A stretch of DNA of 64,000 nucleotides from Amylostereum areolatum (GCA_012932865.1 SAXG01000008.1:1240001-1304000), one strand, 5' to 3'; shown: positions 24,480 to 38,021, counted from the stretch's first letter. Program-made: numbers and translations. The notes: a model not told the origin generated them from the sequence alone.

Positions 24480-24933
24480 ATGGCATTCCTTGGTTACCGC
24501 AAGTGGCCCACGCCCGTGAGTCTCCCCCGTTCGGGCTCGTACCCTTGATGCGGAGTTTTGACGTTGCGCTGTTGTCGTTTGGCGTGGTGTGTCGTTTCGT
24601 GTGGGGTGTCTTGGGATGTGCGTTGGGAATTGGGGAATGGATAGGTCTTCAAGCCCCTTTGGCCCTTCTTTGCCGCGAGCGGCATCACTTACTACTTGGT
24701 GTGCAAGATGCAGGACATGGGTGTTAAATGTGCGTCTTTTCGTCTTTTCTCCCTCTCCCCCTCCCTCTCCGCGCCATACCGTAACCATTCCCGTCCTCTC
24801 CCATCACACTTCCCCACAACGTGGTGTCGACAGCATGCTCATACTCGGGTTGTTTTTGCTTGTAGCCGAGGCGTACGCCAAGGACCCACGCAACCCGTAC
24901 GCGGCCCAGATCGCGAAGGAGGCGCACCACTAG
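24480..24933 (+). CDS. ATP18: ATP synthase F0 subunit j (ATP18)
   Basis: Three exons, 24480-24515, 24645-24729 and 24866-24933, give 62 residues. The N-terminus MAFLGYRKWPTP, the hydrophobic centre (PFFAASGITYYLV) and the C-terminus DPRNPYAAQIAKEAHH match the mitochondrial subunit j family, whose members are about 60 residues. It is a single-pass inner-membrane protein of the F0 sector linked to ATP synthase dimer stability. Exon 3 starts after TTGCTTGTAG at 24865; joining K|S keeps the KSEAYAKDPRNPY reading, which decides between two possible acceptors. It is easily missed because of its size and because intron 1 (129 bases) is longer than coding exon 1. Confidence 0.88.
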
Positions 24934-25455
24934 AACCGTGTGCACGTCTTGTTCTCGTCGATGTAGCGTGTTCGAAAGAATAGAACACCCGCATGCCATC
25001 TGTCTTCCCCGCGTGAACCCTCCAGGTGTCCAAGGAACCCACAACGCAAACTACCGACGTCCGATGCCTGTCGTTCGACTTTCAACAGTTGCCAGTCACG
25101 GATCCACCGTATCTATCTTCTGATACTTGTGACGGCACTCGTTCCAGCATTTTCAGGCTCTGCTTCTCCGCCGACAGCGTGATGGCCGTATGCAAGTCCG
25201 TCATCGGACTCGCCTTGTCACCTGCCCCCAAACGGCACCGTTCACCTTCCTTCTCATTCCCATGATCTGCCCCCGAGACCAATGACAATCGCGCTGCTGA
25301 CACCGTGTCTTCCTCTTTTCCGTACAGACCCCGGAGCACTCTCGTGCCCTCGCGCGCATATAAAGAGCGGGGGGTGGGACCCGTCGGGGGCAAGGCACAC
25401 CGGTTCTTCCTTCCCCGCATTCGCGACCCCGCACCCATCGACATACCACATACCA
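24934..25455. promoter_or_regulatory. ATP18 3' flank and promoter of esterase 1
   Basis: A TATA box CATATAAAG at 25358-25366 lies about 90 bases before the esterase 1 ATG. The block from about 25140 to the ATG (TTTTCAGGCTCTGCTTCTCCG, then TGACAATCGCGCTG, then the TATA) recurs before esterase 2 (31150-31465), so the promoter was duplicated with the gene. Confidence 0.5.
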
Positions 25456-26819
25456 ATGGCGTCCCAAGACACAGGAAACAAGAACAAACCCTCAGGTCCG
25501 CCGACCGTCCCGCTACGGCTGAGGCTTCAGCTCGCGCTCCAACTCCGTAAGCCCACGCTCCCCTTTCCGTCCGCGGCCGCCGCCCGCTCATGCACATGCC
25601 CGCCCCAAAAAGCCTTCGTCCTCCTCCGCGGAGTCTTCCAGCCCGCCAACAAACACCGCTCCTGGCGCGCGGCCGCGCGCTGGTCCGCCCTGCGCCATCT
25701 CACCGGCCGATCCTGGCGCACGCCCCAGGAGATGGCCGCCGTGCTTGGCCCGTCGACGGGCGGGACCTACGCATCCTGGGCGAAGGGCGCGAAGGTGGGC
25801 GTGACGACGGAGGCGATCGAGGGGGAGTCCGAGGGATCGGGCCAAGGGGCGAAGCTGCATTGGGTCGGGGACAAGACGTTGGGCAAGGTCGTGCTGTATT
25901 TCCATGGTGGGTATCGCGTCGCGGCGCTCTTCCTATATGTTTACGTTTGCTGATGCATGGTGAGGGTTTAGGAGGCGGGTTCGTGTTCGGGCCCACGGAA
26001 GGCACGTTCGCCGCGCTGTATGCGCTCAAGGAGGACCTCAAGCCCACCGCGGGCGACGTCGGCTTCGCCGCGCTCGAGTACTGTCCGTCCTTCCGTCCTC
26101 CACCTGTCCGCCCCCTCACTCACTCGCCCGTCCCCCACAGCATTCGTCCCCGACGCCCCCTTCCCCACCCAACTCGCCCAAGCGACCGCGGCCCTCACCC
26201 ACCTCATCGCCCTCGGCGTGTCCCCCGCCAACATCGTCCTCGCCGGCGACTCCGCCGGCGGCAACCTCGTCCTCCAGGTCCTCTCGCACCTCCTCCACCC
26301 CTCAACGCACCCCTCCGTGCCTCCCCCGCCCAAGCTCCCCGCGCCCCTCGGCGGCGCGCTCCTCATCCCGCCCTGGGTCTCCTACAGCACCTCCGACCCC
26401 TCTTTCGCCGCCAACGCCGGCACCGACCTCCTCCGCCCCGAGGGCTACGCCGCCGTCGCGCGCGCGTGCACACCGGGGGTCACGGACGAGCTGCGGGCGT
26501 ACGTGGAGCCCGCGAGCGCGCCGGCGGGGTGGTGGGCGGGGCTCGCGGGCGGCGTGCGTCGGGTGGCGTGCGTCGGGTGCTGGCGACGGCGGGGGAGAAG
26601 GAGTGCTTGTTGGACATGGTGCTGCGCCTGGGGGAAGCGCTGAAGGAGGCGGAGGGCGAGGGCGAGGGAGCGGCGGCGACGAGGGTGTTTGTGGAGGAGG
26701 GCGGGGTGCATGAGCAGGTCTTGTTCGAGTTTACGGTGGGGGAGGGCCGGAGGGGGAAAAGCTACGGCGAGATCTTGCGGTGGCTGAAGGAGGGGTACGG
26801 CGGTGGGGAGGGGGCGTAG
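25456..26819 (+). pseudogene. Alpha/beta-hydrolase fold esterase 1 (HSL-like), frameshifted near the C-terminus
   Basis: Exons 25456-25546, 25613-25906, 25972-26082 and 26141 onward match esterases 2 and 3 exactly in length and phase for exons 1-3. The oxyanion-hole motif HGGGFV spans the exon 2-3 junction, and the nucleophile motif AGDSAGGN lies in exon 4. At 26554-26581 a 14-bp unit (GTGCGTCGGGTGGC) is tandemly duplicated, with only 12 bases clean in the second copy. This shifts the frame after GLAGGVRRV, and translation stops at 26643. The expected continuation (LATAGEKECLLDMVLRLGE through GGVHEQVLFEF to GYGGGEGA, stop at 26819) is intact in another frame. The truncated product would lose the likely catalytic His (GGVHE). 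It may be a recent pseudogene or an assembly slip in a GC-rich repeat. Confidence 0.7.
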
Positions 26820-27331
26820 ACGATATTCGGCTGGACGAACGTCGTGGTGTTCTTTTGTATCTGTATCTGTACTTGTACTGTATGCGAGTCCTCGGTTGTC
26901 ATTCGGCTTTCAAATTTCGACTGACCGATCAACCGTGCACATATAAGTATTAACCCCAAAACGATTGGGGCACGTTTGGACCACGGGCGGCAGGGAGAAA
27001 TAGGTCGCCATGAGTCTCACTTCTCCTTTCTCTCCCTTGCGCCGAGTAGGTTGCTCGCGACCTTTTGAAGCTTCCGCGCGTACATGAACGTTGAACCCCC
27101 ACTCGCAATGTACTTTCTTCGAGTTCTGAGTGTGTACTTATGGGTTCTCATGCGCCTTCCTAAGTAGGTCCCTCGACTTTCGTATCGCCGGGAACCTGCC
27201 GCAAAGGACAACGCGACGTATGGAAACTATGTAACGAGTCCGAAAGTTGAAAATACGATATCTTTTCATTCATAAAGCATGAGTAAGAGCGTCGCAGAAA
27301 ACGTCGACATGCAGACTAAGGATTCATGCAG
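26820..27331. other. Convergent intergenic region between esterase 1 and DUF6535 copy D
   Basis: Holds the two 3' flanks. On the minus strand, just past the stop of D, the sequence TTATGAATGAAAAGATATCG (about 27257-27276) matches the 3' flanks of copies A and B and probably carries the polyadenylation region. No gene is seen. Confidence 0.4.
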
Positions 27332-29812
27332 TCAAGAACCCTGTGCAGACCGTGTCTCCCTCCTCGCACGCCACCAGTCCGACAATTTGTCCAAGAGACC
27401 CATGGCCACCGGTACCGTTCCCATTGCGTGAGCAGCCGAACCCCTCCTCAGCCATAACATCCACCCCCTCCGGGTTTCAGGTCCATTGTCGTGTCCCGTA
27501 TTGCCACCCTGACGGACAACGTACCCCATCTCGATGTCTTGCCCATTGCAGTCCTGTTCAACGGGTGGTGGTGTGGGCGCCTGTGGCAGATCATGGGCCC
27601 CCGATGAGCTCGCAGTGCCGATGTCATCGGAAACTGGCTGTTGAGATGCCTTTAGGGCGTCGTGCAACGGCTTCAACAGTACTACAACAGCTTGTCTTTC
27701 AATATCGGGAGGTAAGAAGCGTGTATGTGCTTCAAGTTGATGCTCCAGCTCTTCCCATTTGCGCATGAATTCCGCCCTGACCTCCGGCGCCGTGCCCCCC
27801 ACGTACGGAGAGAGTGTCGATAGTAGGGCTAGCGTGGGTAAGTGTGCGGCGTAAGACCACACGTAAAAAAATCCCTCGCTGTCCTCGAGGTCGGAAAGGA
27901 CGCAGAGCGCCGCGATGCAGGGTCCATTTGCGAAACTGCTTTCTTCGTCTGCCATAAAGTGCATCCACGTGTGCGCGCGAGGGAATGCCGCGTCGAGTAC
28001 GTCACGGATTTCACTTGGTTTGACATTTGATGCGATACTCCTGGTGTTCGACTCCTGCGAAAGAGAGCTCTGGAGTGCGGCAACCACCGCAAGGCCGAAC
28101 ACGCCCCGAGCATTGGACGCTGTTTCCTGGTCCTCGTGACGCGATAGTTTCTGTACGAGGTCGACGCCCCAGTAATGGAAAATCCATTGCGTCGATTGGA
28201 GGATGTGAGGCACGACGTGCCGCATCTGCATGGGTAACGAAGGGGACATGCTGAGATCGTCGAGAGTCCGGAAGTCCATGAGATTCAAACACGATAGCAG
28301 GTTCACAAAAATGACGGAGCGCCAGTTGCGATTTGCTGAGGAATAATGCAGTGAAGATAACAATGCCTCCACGACTACGTATATGCCACCGACGTTGGCG
28401 TGCATCTGGAAAACAGCCTGGGTATCCACTGGAGACGTGGGGGAGCATTCGACCACAGCCGAAAGTTCCTGTGCGAATGCCTCTTGCGAACCGTCAAAGA
28501 TGTGGTTGGAAATGAGCATCGCCGCGTCTGAGAGAGCGTCCACGTCCGACGCCCCGAAGGCCCTGGATACCGAACGATGATTGTGAAGGTATTCGTCCAA
28601 GCTTTGGTACGAGGAATAGAGGTCCTTGAACATCCCCAGGAGATTGTGAGGTTGATCCCTGGAGGTGGATTCTGAAGGATTTGAAGGTCGAAAGACGTCG
28701 CGAATTTTGGTCGTGGCGAACAGAAATGGCCACATGAACGGCGTCAGAGGGGTGTGATAAGGACAATTGAGGATGAGTAGGGGAATGATAGTGAGGATTG
28801 CATATATAGACCCGACGATCCCGACGACAATCATGGTGAATAGAGCGACGGCTCGATTGATGGGCCACAAGAATTCGACGATTCCCGAGAAGAACAGGAA
28901 TACAGAAATATGGAGGAGGAGGGGGAGAGCGCTCGTCACGGTCGGGAGCCGGAAACGCTTGACGCCTACGAAAAGGAAGGCGCGGAGACGGCCGCGCTCG
29001 CGCGGTGTTGTATGCTCGTCGAACACGGCCTGACTGTAATTTCGAGTCCATTGTTGCACGAGCGTCGCGCCAAGGGCGCAGGTCAGACTGAATATCAGGC
29101 TGAAAAACCATAGAATGTTGACATCTATGATGGAGCGAGGTGCAGAGAAGGGAGCCGAGGGAGACGTCAAGGGCTGAGAGCCATTGACGATAGCGACGAG
29201 CTGGGAGAGCAGCACGACCGTTGCATCTCCAGAATCGGGTTGGAGAAGCTTGTAGCTCTCGACAATGAAGGCGGCGACCGTCGCGGAAAATAGCCCTGTC
29301 TACAGCGACATAATCAGGATCCCGGTGGTGACAAGAAAGACAGGTTCAGACGCACGAAGATCAGAATCCCCTCAGCGTCGCCTTTCCATGTCTCTATCTG
29401 CTCCTTGTCGTATTTTTTGTTCCTGTCGAGATACTTCGTCCAGAAACGGTCGGCAACGACTTCGTTTTCTTCGACGTCTACTTCTCCGTAGTCTAGGATA
29501 AAGTCGGAGTCATTTTATGGGTCGACTCACACGTGGAATCCAGACGAGATATCACCTTGATTATACTTCCTGTATCCTAGTTTGTCGTCGCGGACTAGAT
29601 CATTGGGGGGGCAATTTCAGTCGAAGGATATAAAATTGAGTCCGCACGACGTCATCCACACCTGGCCTGTAGTCGCGATTTGAGGCGTCGGACAGTAGAT
29701 CACGTTTCAGCGATTCAAGAACGTCCTTTGGCGACTGTGCTATGGTAACGCGCTCTAGAGGAGCCGCGTCCGTGCTGAGTTCTGACTCCAATGTCAACGA
29801 TTCGAGCTCCAT
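27332..29812 (-). CDS. DUF6535 multi-pass membrane protein, copy D (intact, inverted)
   Basis: Minus-strand exons 29812-29662, 29594-29556, 29492-29356 and 29299-27332 keep phase and give 764 residues. Layout is as in copy A: entry block, four hydrophobic segments in the first 290 residues, long soluble region, Pro-rich PTPPPVEQDCNGQDIEMGY segment and LLDKLSDWWRARRETRSAQG tail. It shares the block ISNHIFDGSQEAFAQELSAV with copy C but TLDDLSMSPSLPM with copy B, so it is a mosaic. It sits between esterases 1 and 2, opposite in strand to both, and brought along its own promoter, which matches that of copy C. No VPS11 remnant accompanies it. Function is unknown; the membrane location is inferred. 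Confidence 0.85.
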
Positions 29813-30381
29813 AGCGCGCAGAGTATAGGATCGGTCGCGCGGCTTGCTTCCGTGCTGCCATGTGAGAAACAACATGAGAAAGGTATGCGGAAGATTCATA
29901 CCTGATTCAGAAGTCGAGGCGACCAAAGCTTTCACTGTCCTGGCGTCGTCCGTTCGGCGCCAAATATTAGCGCCTGATGAAGTTCGGGGGAAAGGGGGAG
30001 CGTTGGTTGTGGGGACGCTGAATGGACTATATATATATGGATTGCCCGAGTGTCCTCGGACACTGCCTGACGCTGCATCGCCGGGCCCGGAAGAGTACTA
30101 TGGGCGAACATGAGGCTGTGTTCGACGGTGGATGCAGGATGCGCGGACCTCGAGTCCAAAAATAACGAATCTGGCAAGCCCTGAAGGCCTGAAGTGAAGT
30201 GAATGCACTGTCCTGGAACCGTGAGGCGATGCGGGAGTGTGTAGACTCCAGAACAGAAGAGATAACTTGGTTGAAAAGGGGGTGACATTATTGGCATGTG
30301 GCACGTGCGGCTGTGTGATCTCATCGACTTATGTAAGTACTGCTACAGTACCGATCGGTCTTATCCTCAAAGGTCAGATAA
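29813..30381 (-). promoter_or_regulatory. Upstream region of DUF6535 copy D with TATA box
   Basis: The minus strand carries CCATATATATATAG (about 30026-30039) followed by the GTATGAATCTTCCGCAT leader block near 29890. The whole region is an inverted duplicate of 11830-12237 upstream of copy C. Similarity fades near 30300, just before a MITE. Confidence 0.5.
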
Positions 30382-30900
30382 GGGCCCGTTCTGCAACGCG
30401 TTTTTCTCGGATTTCGGCGAGATTCTGACCTCCTGGATTTTTGCACCGTTACACTGCCAAACAACCATCAACTTCGGGCAAATGTCACTCCTCGGTCACT
30501 CCCGACGCGCCGCTGCGGACGCCCGGTCTTCTGTGGTCCCCGCTCGTCGTTCCCCTCGATGAGCACATTGGTACAACATAAATTTGACCAACTTATTCTT
30601 ATGGTTTCTGGTAGCCAACCTCTCGTTCATGGTATTTATGAAAGTTCAAGTAAAATATACTATCTCGGACGGCAGGCATTGGGCCCGTCACCGACGACAG
30701 CAGTGAGCGCCGCTGTGCGGACATCGTCCAACACGATGAGGGGGCAGTTCGAAGCGCCAGGCCGACATCGGAGGGACGCATCCGAGAGACTCGGGCTGAT
30801 TCGGGTCACAAACCTGTCACAGTAGGCACCGAGTGGTCCCTAGAATCTGGGAGAAGAAATCGAGGCCAGAATCTGAGAAAACGCGTTGCAGAACGGGCCC
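30382..30900. mobile_element. Harbinger-type MITE, 519 bp, TAA target duplication
   Basis: Near-perfect terminal inverted repeats of about 31 bases begin GGGCCCGTTCTGCAACGCG at the left end and are complemented at the right. The element is flanked by TAA on both sides (30379-30381 and 30901-30903). A 3-bp TAA/TTA target duplication with GGGCC-type ends is the signature of PIF/Harbinger (Tourist-like) elements. No transposase frame is present, so it is non-autonomous. Confidence 0.7.
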
Positions 30901-31465
30901 TAAAGGGCCTAAAGGATCCCGAGGTACGAGGGCCGGGTTGACGTCTATCTACTCTGCTACTGGAGACTACCTCAAAGCTCCTGCACAACCTTGGCACAAC
31001 CCGACTGCCCAACGTCTGGAAACGAGACTACTTAGACGAGACTCATCACCCAGTGCACGCAGGGACTGGCTCGAGCGACGAGTCTACGTGTACTACATAC
31101 TGATAAATGATAACGGCACTCTCTCTAGCATTCTGGCCACGCCTTCAGCATTTTCAGCCCATTTCTGCTTCGGTGCTTCTCCGCTGACGTCGTTTAAAGG
31201 CATCCCGACAGCGTGATCCCTGTTTTAGTCTGTCATCGGACTCCTCTTGGCACTTACCCCGGCACCGTTGTCTTTCCTTCTGATTTGCAAGTTGGCCCCA
31301 GGACCAATGACAATCGCGCTGTGGACACGCTGTCTTACGATTTCGGGACAGTCTCCGGGGCGCTTTCGTGCTCTCGCGTGCGCATAAAGGGTGGGGTAGG
31401 GCCCGTGGGGAAGGTACCCCATTCTCCCTTCCCCGCATTCAGACTTCGCACCCATTGACATACCA
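30901..31465. promoter_or_regulatory. Promoter region of esterase 2
   Basis: A TATA-like GCATAAAGG at 31382-31390 lies about 80 bases before the ATG at 31466. The block 31145-31465 is the duplicate of the esterase 1 promoter. Nothing else is seen. Confidence 0.45.
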
Positions 31466-33099
31466 ATGGCTTCTCAAGAAACGGGAAACAAGAACAAGCC
31501 CACAGGTCCGCCGACCGTCCCGCTATGGCTGAAGCTCCAGCTCGCGTTTGAACTTCGTAAGTGCGGGCCTCACCCTTCTCTCCCCCGCCACATATCCCCC
31601 GCTCACTCCGCGCAAAGCCTTTGTCCTCCTCCGCGGCGTCTTCCACCCCTCCAACAAACACCGCTCCTGGCGCGCGGCCGCCCAATGGGCCGCCCTGCGC
31701 CACCTCGTCGGTCGATCCTGGCGCAGCCCCCAAGAGATGGTCGCCGCCCTGGGCTCGTCGACGAGCGGGGCATATATATCCTGGGCGAAGAGCGCGAAGG
31801 TGGGCGTAACGACGGAGGCGATCGCGGTGGGAGCGGAGGGATTGGCTGAAGGGGCGAAGCTGCATTGGGTGGGAGAGAAGACGTTGGGGAAGGTCGTGTT
31901 GTATTTCCATCAGGAAAAACCTCCCTTACTAAAAATCTACTAATTAGAGGGGGACCTTCCTAATTCCCTGTTCCCGCTGCCAACCTGCAAGGCACTACGT
32001 CAACGTAGGTCCCTGTCACCCTTCTGGCCTCAACTATGTATTTGAAGTGCAAATATGAGGTCAATGTCGACGACGGTGCATCGAAATGTGTACGGGGTTT
32101 TGTGAGAATAGAGCCCGTTAGTTCACTTTAGGAAGGTCCCCCTCTAACTAGCGCTAATTTGCTGGATTTGTTGATTTTAGTAAGGGAGGTTTTTCCTGAT
32201 GTCCATGGTGGGTTGCTTCGCGGCGTTCTTGCTCTATGTTCCCATTTGTTGATATGCACCGAGGGTTTAGGAGGCGGATTCGTGCTCGGCGCGATGGAGG
32301 CCGTGTTCGCGGCGATGTACGCGTTGAAGGAGGATCTCAAGCCCACCGTGGGCGACGTCGGATTCGTCGCGCTCGAGTACTGTTCGTCTCTTCGCTCTCA
32401 CCCTCCCTCCCTCCGGCTCGCTCACCCGTCCCCCCCACAGCCCTCGTCCCCGACGCCCCCTTCCCCACCCAACTGGCCCAAGCAACCGCAGCCCTAAACC
32501 ACCTCATCGCTCTCGGCGTGTCCCCCTCCAACATCGTCCTCGCCGGCGACTCCGCCGGCGGCAACCTCGCCGTCCAAGTCCTTTCGCACCTCCTCCACCC
32601 CTCAACGCACCCTTCCCTCCCTCCTCCGCCCAAGCTCGCCGCCCCCCTCGCCGGGGCACTCCTCATCTCGCCTTGGGTCTCCTACAGCACCTCCGACCCC
32701 TCCTTCACATCGAACGCCGACCTCGACCTCCTCCGCCCCGGGGGCTACGCCGCCCTCGCGCGCGCGTGCGTGCCGGGCGTCACGGAGGAGCTGCGAGCGT
32801 ACGTGGAGCCCTCGAGCGCGCCGAAGGGGTGGTGGGCGGGGCTCGGGGGCGTTGTGCGCCGGGTGTTGGTGACGACGGGGGAGAAGGAGTGTTTGTTGGA
32901 CATGGTGGTGCGGCTGGGGGAAGCGCTGAAAGAGGGAGAGGGAGAGGGAGAGGGAGTGACGAAGGTGTTTGTGGAGAAGGACGGGGTGCACGAGCAGCCG
33001 TTGTTCGAATTCATGGTGGGGGAGGACAGGAGGGGGAAAGGCTACGGTGAGATTTTGGGGTGGCTTAATGAAGGGTACGGCGGTGGGGAGGAGGCGTAG
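31466..33099 (+). pseudogene. Alpha/beta-hydrolase fold esterase 2, split by a MITE at the exon 2 end
   Basis: Exons 31466-31556, 31618 to about 32207 (containing the insertion), 32271-32381 and 32441-33099 match esterases 1 and 3. Exon 4 keeps AGDSAGGN and the complete C-terminus through GGVHEQPLFEF to the TAG at 33099. Exon 2 is interrupted after LGKVVLYFH by a 288-bp hAT-like MITE inserted 10 bases before its donor site. Read-through adds QEKPPLLKIY and a stop, losing the oxyanion loop and the nucleophile. Apart from the MITE every exon is open, so the disruption is recent. It could still be expressed if the MITE were spliced out, but no donor that restores the frame is evident. Confidence 0.75.
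31911..32198. mobile_element. hAT-like MITE, 288 bp, inserted in esterase 2
   Basis: Perfect 24-base terminal inverted repeats start CAGGAAAAACCTCCC and end in the complement. A second inverted pair (TAGAGGGGGACCTTCCTA, about 31945-31962 and 32128-32146) lies inside. The flanks are ATTTCCAT (31903-31910) and ATGTCCAT (32199-32206), an 8-bp target duplication with one mismatch. The uninterrupted esterases 1 and 3 have a single copy of this site, which fixes the insertion point. CAGG ends with an 8-bp duplication are typical of hAT elements. No coding frame inside. Confidence 0.8.
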
Positions 33100-33644
33100 G
33101 TGAGATTCGGCTGGACATACGTCGCGGTGATCTTTGTATACATACGTATATGTACTTGCGTTGTACGCTGCCGGAGGTGAGAAACGAATGCGACTTGGAC
33201 TTGATTTCGGTGCTTGGGGGCTGGAAATGGGAGGGTCACGGCAGGGGGTTCTGACCTCTAGGATGGCTAGTTGTCGACGCCTAGGTGCATGGCATCACGG
33301 CGATAAATTGCAAGTCAATGTCATTCTGACCATGTAGGTTCATGACTCTGTCAGACCAAAGCGCTACTCATCCCGCCGGGACCTTCGCCTCGAACACCGG
33401 TGTCCAAACGGCACCGCGCACCCCTTCTTCCGAAAGTGACTGGTTTGTTTCGTCTCCTCTTCGCTCGATCCCATTGGCAAGAGCTGACGCAGGAGCTCCC
33501 CGGGGTGCTGATGGCTATCATCTTGGTGACACGGTACCGATGTATGTATAGCAGGCGCTGAACAGTACATATATAAAAGGCATGAGCGAACACCCACGGA
33601 CAAGCCGTCCTTCCCTCCCCGCACTCCAAGCACACACCTCTATC
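33100..33644. promoter_or_regulatory. Promoter region of esterase 3
   Basis: A strong TATA box ACATATATAAAAGG at 33567-33580 lies about 70 bases before the ATG at 33645. The distal part differs from the esterase 1 and 2 promoters, so this copy may be controlled differently. Confidence 0.5.
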
Positions 33645-34979
33645 ATGTCCTCGCAAAACACAACACGAAAGAACACACCGAGCGACCCACCGACCCTCCC
33701 TTTCACGGTGAGGCTCCAGCTCGCGTTCGGACTCCGTAAGTCCCCCATCCACCCTTCTCCTCCCCGTCCCTTATCGCTCACCCTCTCCAAAGCCCTCGCT
33801 ATCCTCCGCGGCGTCTTCCACCCCTCCAACAAGCACCGCTCCTGGCGCGCGGCAATCCAATGGTCCGCCACGCGCTACATGATCGGCCGGTCCTGGCGCA
33901 CCCCGCGAGAGATGGCCGTCGCGCTGGGCGTGCCGACGGGCGAAGTCTATAAAACGTGGGCGAAGGGCGCGAAGGTCGAGGTGCGTACGGAGGCCGTCGA
34001 GGTCGACGCGGACGGTGTGGGCCATGGGGGGAAGTTGCATTGGATTGGGGAGAAGACGCTGGGGAAGGTCGTGTTGCATTTCCACGGTGGGTTGCCTTTT
34101 TGTGTTTTGTGATCCGGGTGTTCGTTTGTTGATGTGCATGGGGTTGACATAGGAGGCGGGTTCGTGCTCGGCCCAATGGAGGCCATGTTCGCCGCGCTGT
34201 ATGCGTTGAAGGAGGACCTGAGGCCAACCGTGGGCGACGTTGGATTTGTCGCGCTCGAGTACAGTTCGTCTCTGCCCTCCCTCCCTCCCTCCCTCCGGCT
34301 CACTTACGCGTTCCCCAAAGCACTCGTCCCCGACGCCCCCTTCCCGACGCAACTCGCCCAAGCAACCGCAGCCATAAACCACCTCATCACTCTCGGCGTA
34401 TCCCCCTCCGACCTCGTCCTATCCGGCGACTCCGCCGGCGGAAATCTTGTCCTTCAAGTCCTTTCCCATCTCCTCCATCCCCTAACGCACACCTCCGTCC
34501 CTCCCCCTCCCAAACTCTCCACCCCTCTCGGCGGCGCACTGCTCATCTCGCCTTGGGTTCATTTCGGCACCTCTGACCCCTCCTTCGCGTCGAACGCCGA
34601 AGCGGACATCGTCCCGCCCTCGGGCTGGGCCAACCTCGCGCGCGGGTGCATACCGGAGGTCACGGAGGAGCTGCGAGCATATGTGGAGCCCGCGCGCGCG
34701 CCGGCGGGGTGGTGGGGAGGGCTTGGGGGCGTTGTGCGTCGCGTGCTGGTGACGGCGGGGGAGAGAGAGAGTTTGGTGGATATGGTGGTGAAGATGGGCT
34801 CGGCGCTGCAGGAGGGGGAGGAACACGACGGAGGAAGGACGAGGGTGTTCGTGGAGAAGGGCGGGGTGCATGAGCAGGTGTTCATTGAGTTTGGGGCGGG
34901 CGAGGGAAGGACAGGGACTGGGTATGGTGAAATCTTGGGGTGGCTGAAGGAGGGGTACGGTGGCGGGGAGGGGGCGTAG
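33645..34979 (+). CDS. Alpha/beta-hydrolase fold esterase 3 (HSL-like), intact
   Basis: Exons 33645-33735, 33793-34086, 34153-34263 and 34321-34979 give 384 residues. HGGGFV (from His128) forms the oxyanion hole; the nucleophile is Ser203 in SGDSAGGN; the likely catalytic His is at about 349 in GGVHEQVF, and an acid residue should lie between them in the region before RVFVEK. This is the layout of the hormone-sensitive-lipase/Abhydrolase_3 family of carboxyl-ester hydrolases. No signal peptide is visible, so it is probably intracellular; the substrate cannot be inferred. It is the only one of the three tandem paralogues without a lesion. Confidence 0.85.
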
Positions 34980-35227
34980 GAGGGTCGGTTGGATGAAGCT
35001 CGTCCTATTCTAGGTGGTTTTATTGGACGCCAGTGTGTGATGCGACTTGGTGTTTGTTCCAGTGCTAGAGGATGGTTGGTTGTCGCCGTCGGTGTCCCTC
35101 CACTGGCACACCCAGGACGAAAAGAGGAAGGCGAAAGTCATATTGATACAGCAAACCAGGCGAGTATTAGTACACATAGCGCGGTCAAAATCGGTGGTGG
35201 CAGTGGCGGTTCGATACTGGATGGAAA
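34980..35227. other. Convergent intergenic region between esterase 3 and COX16
   Basis: Short 3' flank shared by two converging genes. No other feature seen. Confidence 0.4.
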
Positions 35228-35745
35228 TTAGTCCTTGGACGCGGGCTGAGGGGGCGAGGGCGGTTCCTCCGGTGGGACACCCCACTCTGGCAGGCCTTTA
35301 GGCCGCGCGATGCGTTTGGGCTCCCACTCGGCTTCGTCCTCTGCGCTCAGTTTCTGTGACATGTCGTCGTTGGTATGAGAAAATACAAACTGTTAGGGAA
35401 GGGATGACGCACGAAGTACTCCTCCCGTATATCGAACTTCTTCCTGTTCTTATCCAGCCCAAGCTCCTGCTCCTTGCTCACCTACGTATAAAACCAAACC
35501 CCGCGCCCCCCAAAAACATGAGTTCCGCGCAACATGGACTCACAAAGAGCGGGGAATGGGAGAAAACGCACCTGCGTGACGCGCTGCTTTTGGAGATCGT
35601 ACCGCGTCTGCGTGAAGGATTGGAGGCCGAAGGACGCGCCAACGACAATGAGGAGAAAGGGCACGCCGAAGAGCGACGGGTGCTTCTTGAGTAGAATATG
35701 CACGGGCGAGGAAGGCCCGCCACGGTTCCTGCTGAACGTCGGCAT
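35228..35745 (-). CDS. COX16: Cytochrome c oxidase assembly protein COX16
   Basis: Minus-strand exons 35745-35572, 35481-35413 and 35353-35228 join in phase to 122 residues. A short basic N-terminus leads into one membrane segment (FGVPFLLIVVGASFGL), then TQTRYDLQKQRVTQVSKEQE, a charged region, EEYFKLS, and WEPKRIARPKGLPEWG. These are the conserved blocks of COX16, a mitochondrial inner-membrane protein that helps assemble complex IV around COX1/COX2. Length matches the family (about 110-140). It diverges from ADE12 with 358 bases between start codons. Confidence 0.88.
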
Positions 35746-37840
<2,095 letters not shown>

Positions 37841-38021
37841 AGGGAGTAGACTGGATGGGGGAAGAGATAGAGGGGATGTACGTTATTTTTCAATATTGAT
37901 GCATCGATGTTTTGGGCAAGTGGTGGCGGCGTTTGGGGGACTTCATGTTCGTAAATCGATGAGTAGACGGGAGATATGGGGTTCGAGGTATCATGGTGTT
38001 CAAGACAACCAAACTTTCGAC
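37841..38021. other. ADE12 3' flank
   Basis: Between the ADE12 stop and the tRNA. The duplicated locus keeps only about 100 bases here, so part was deleted in the copy. Confidence 0.4.

Noticed and set aside
31908..32201. Tc1/mariner-like element with TA or TC duplication
   Set aside because: CAT/ATG at the ends extends the inverted repeat by chance; comparison with the empty paralogues gives an 8-bp duplication, which fits hAT.
17018..34979. Secondary-metabolite gene cluster around the P450 and esterases
   Set aside because: No synthase, transferase, transporter or regulator is present; the neighbours are housekeeping genes.
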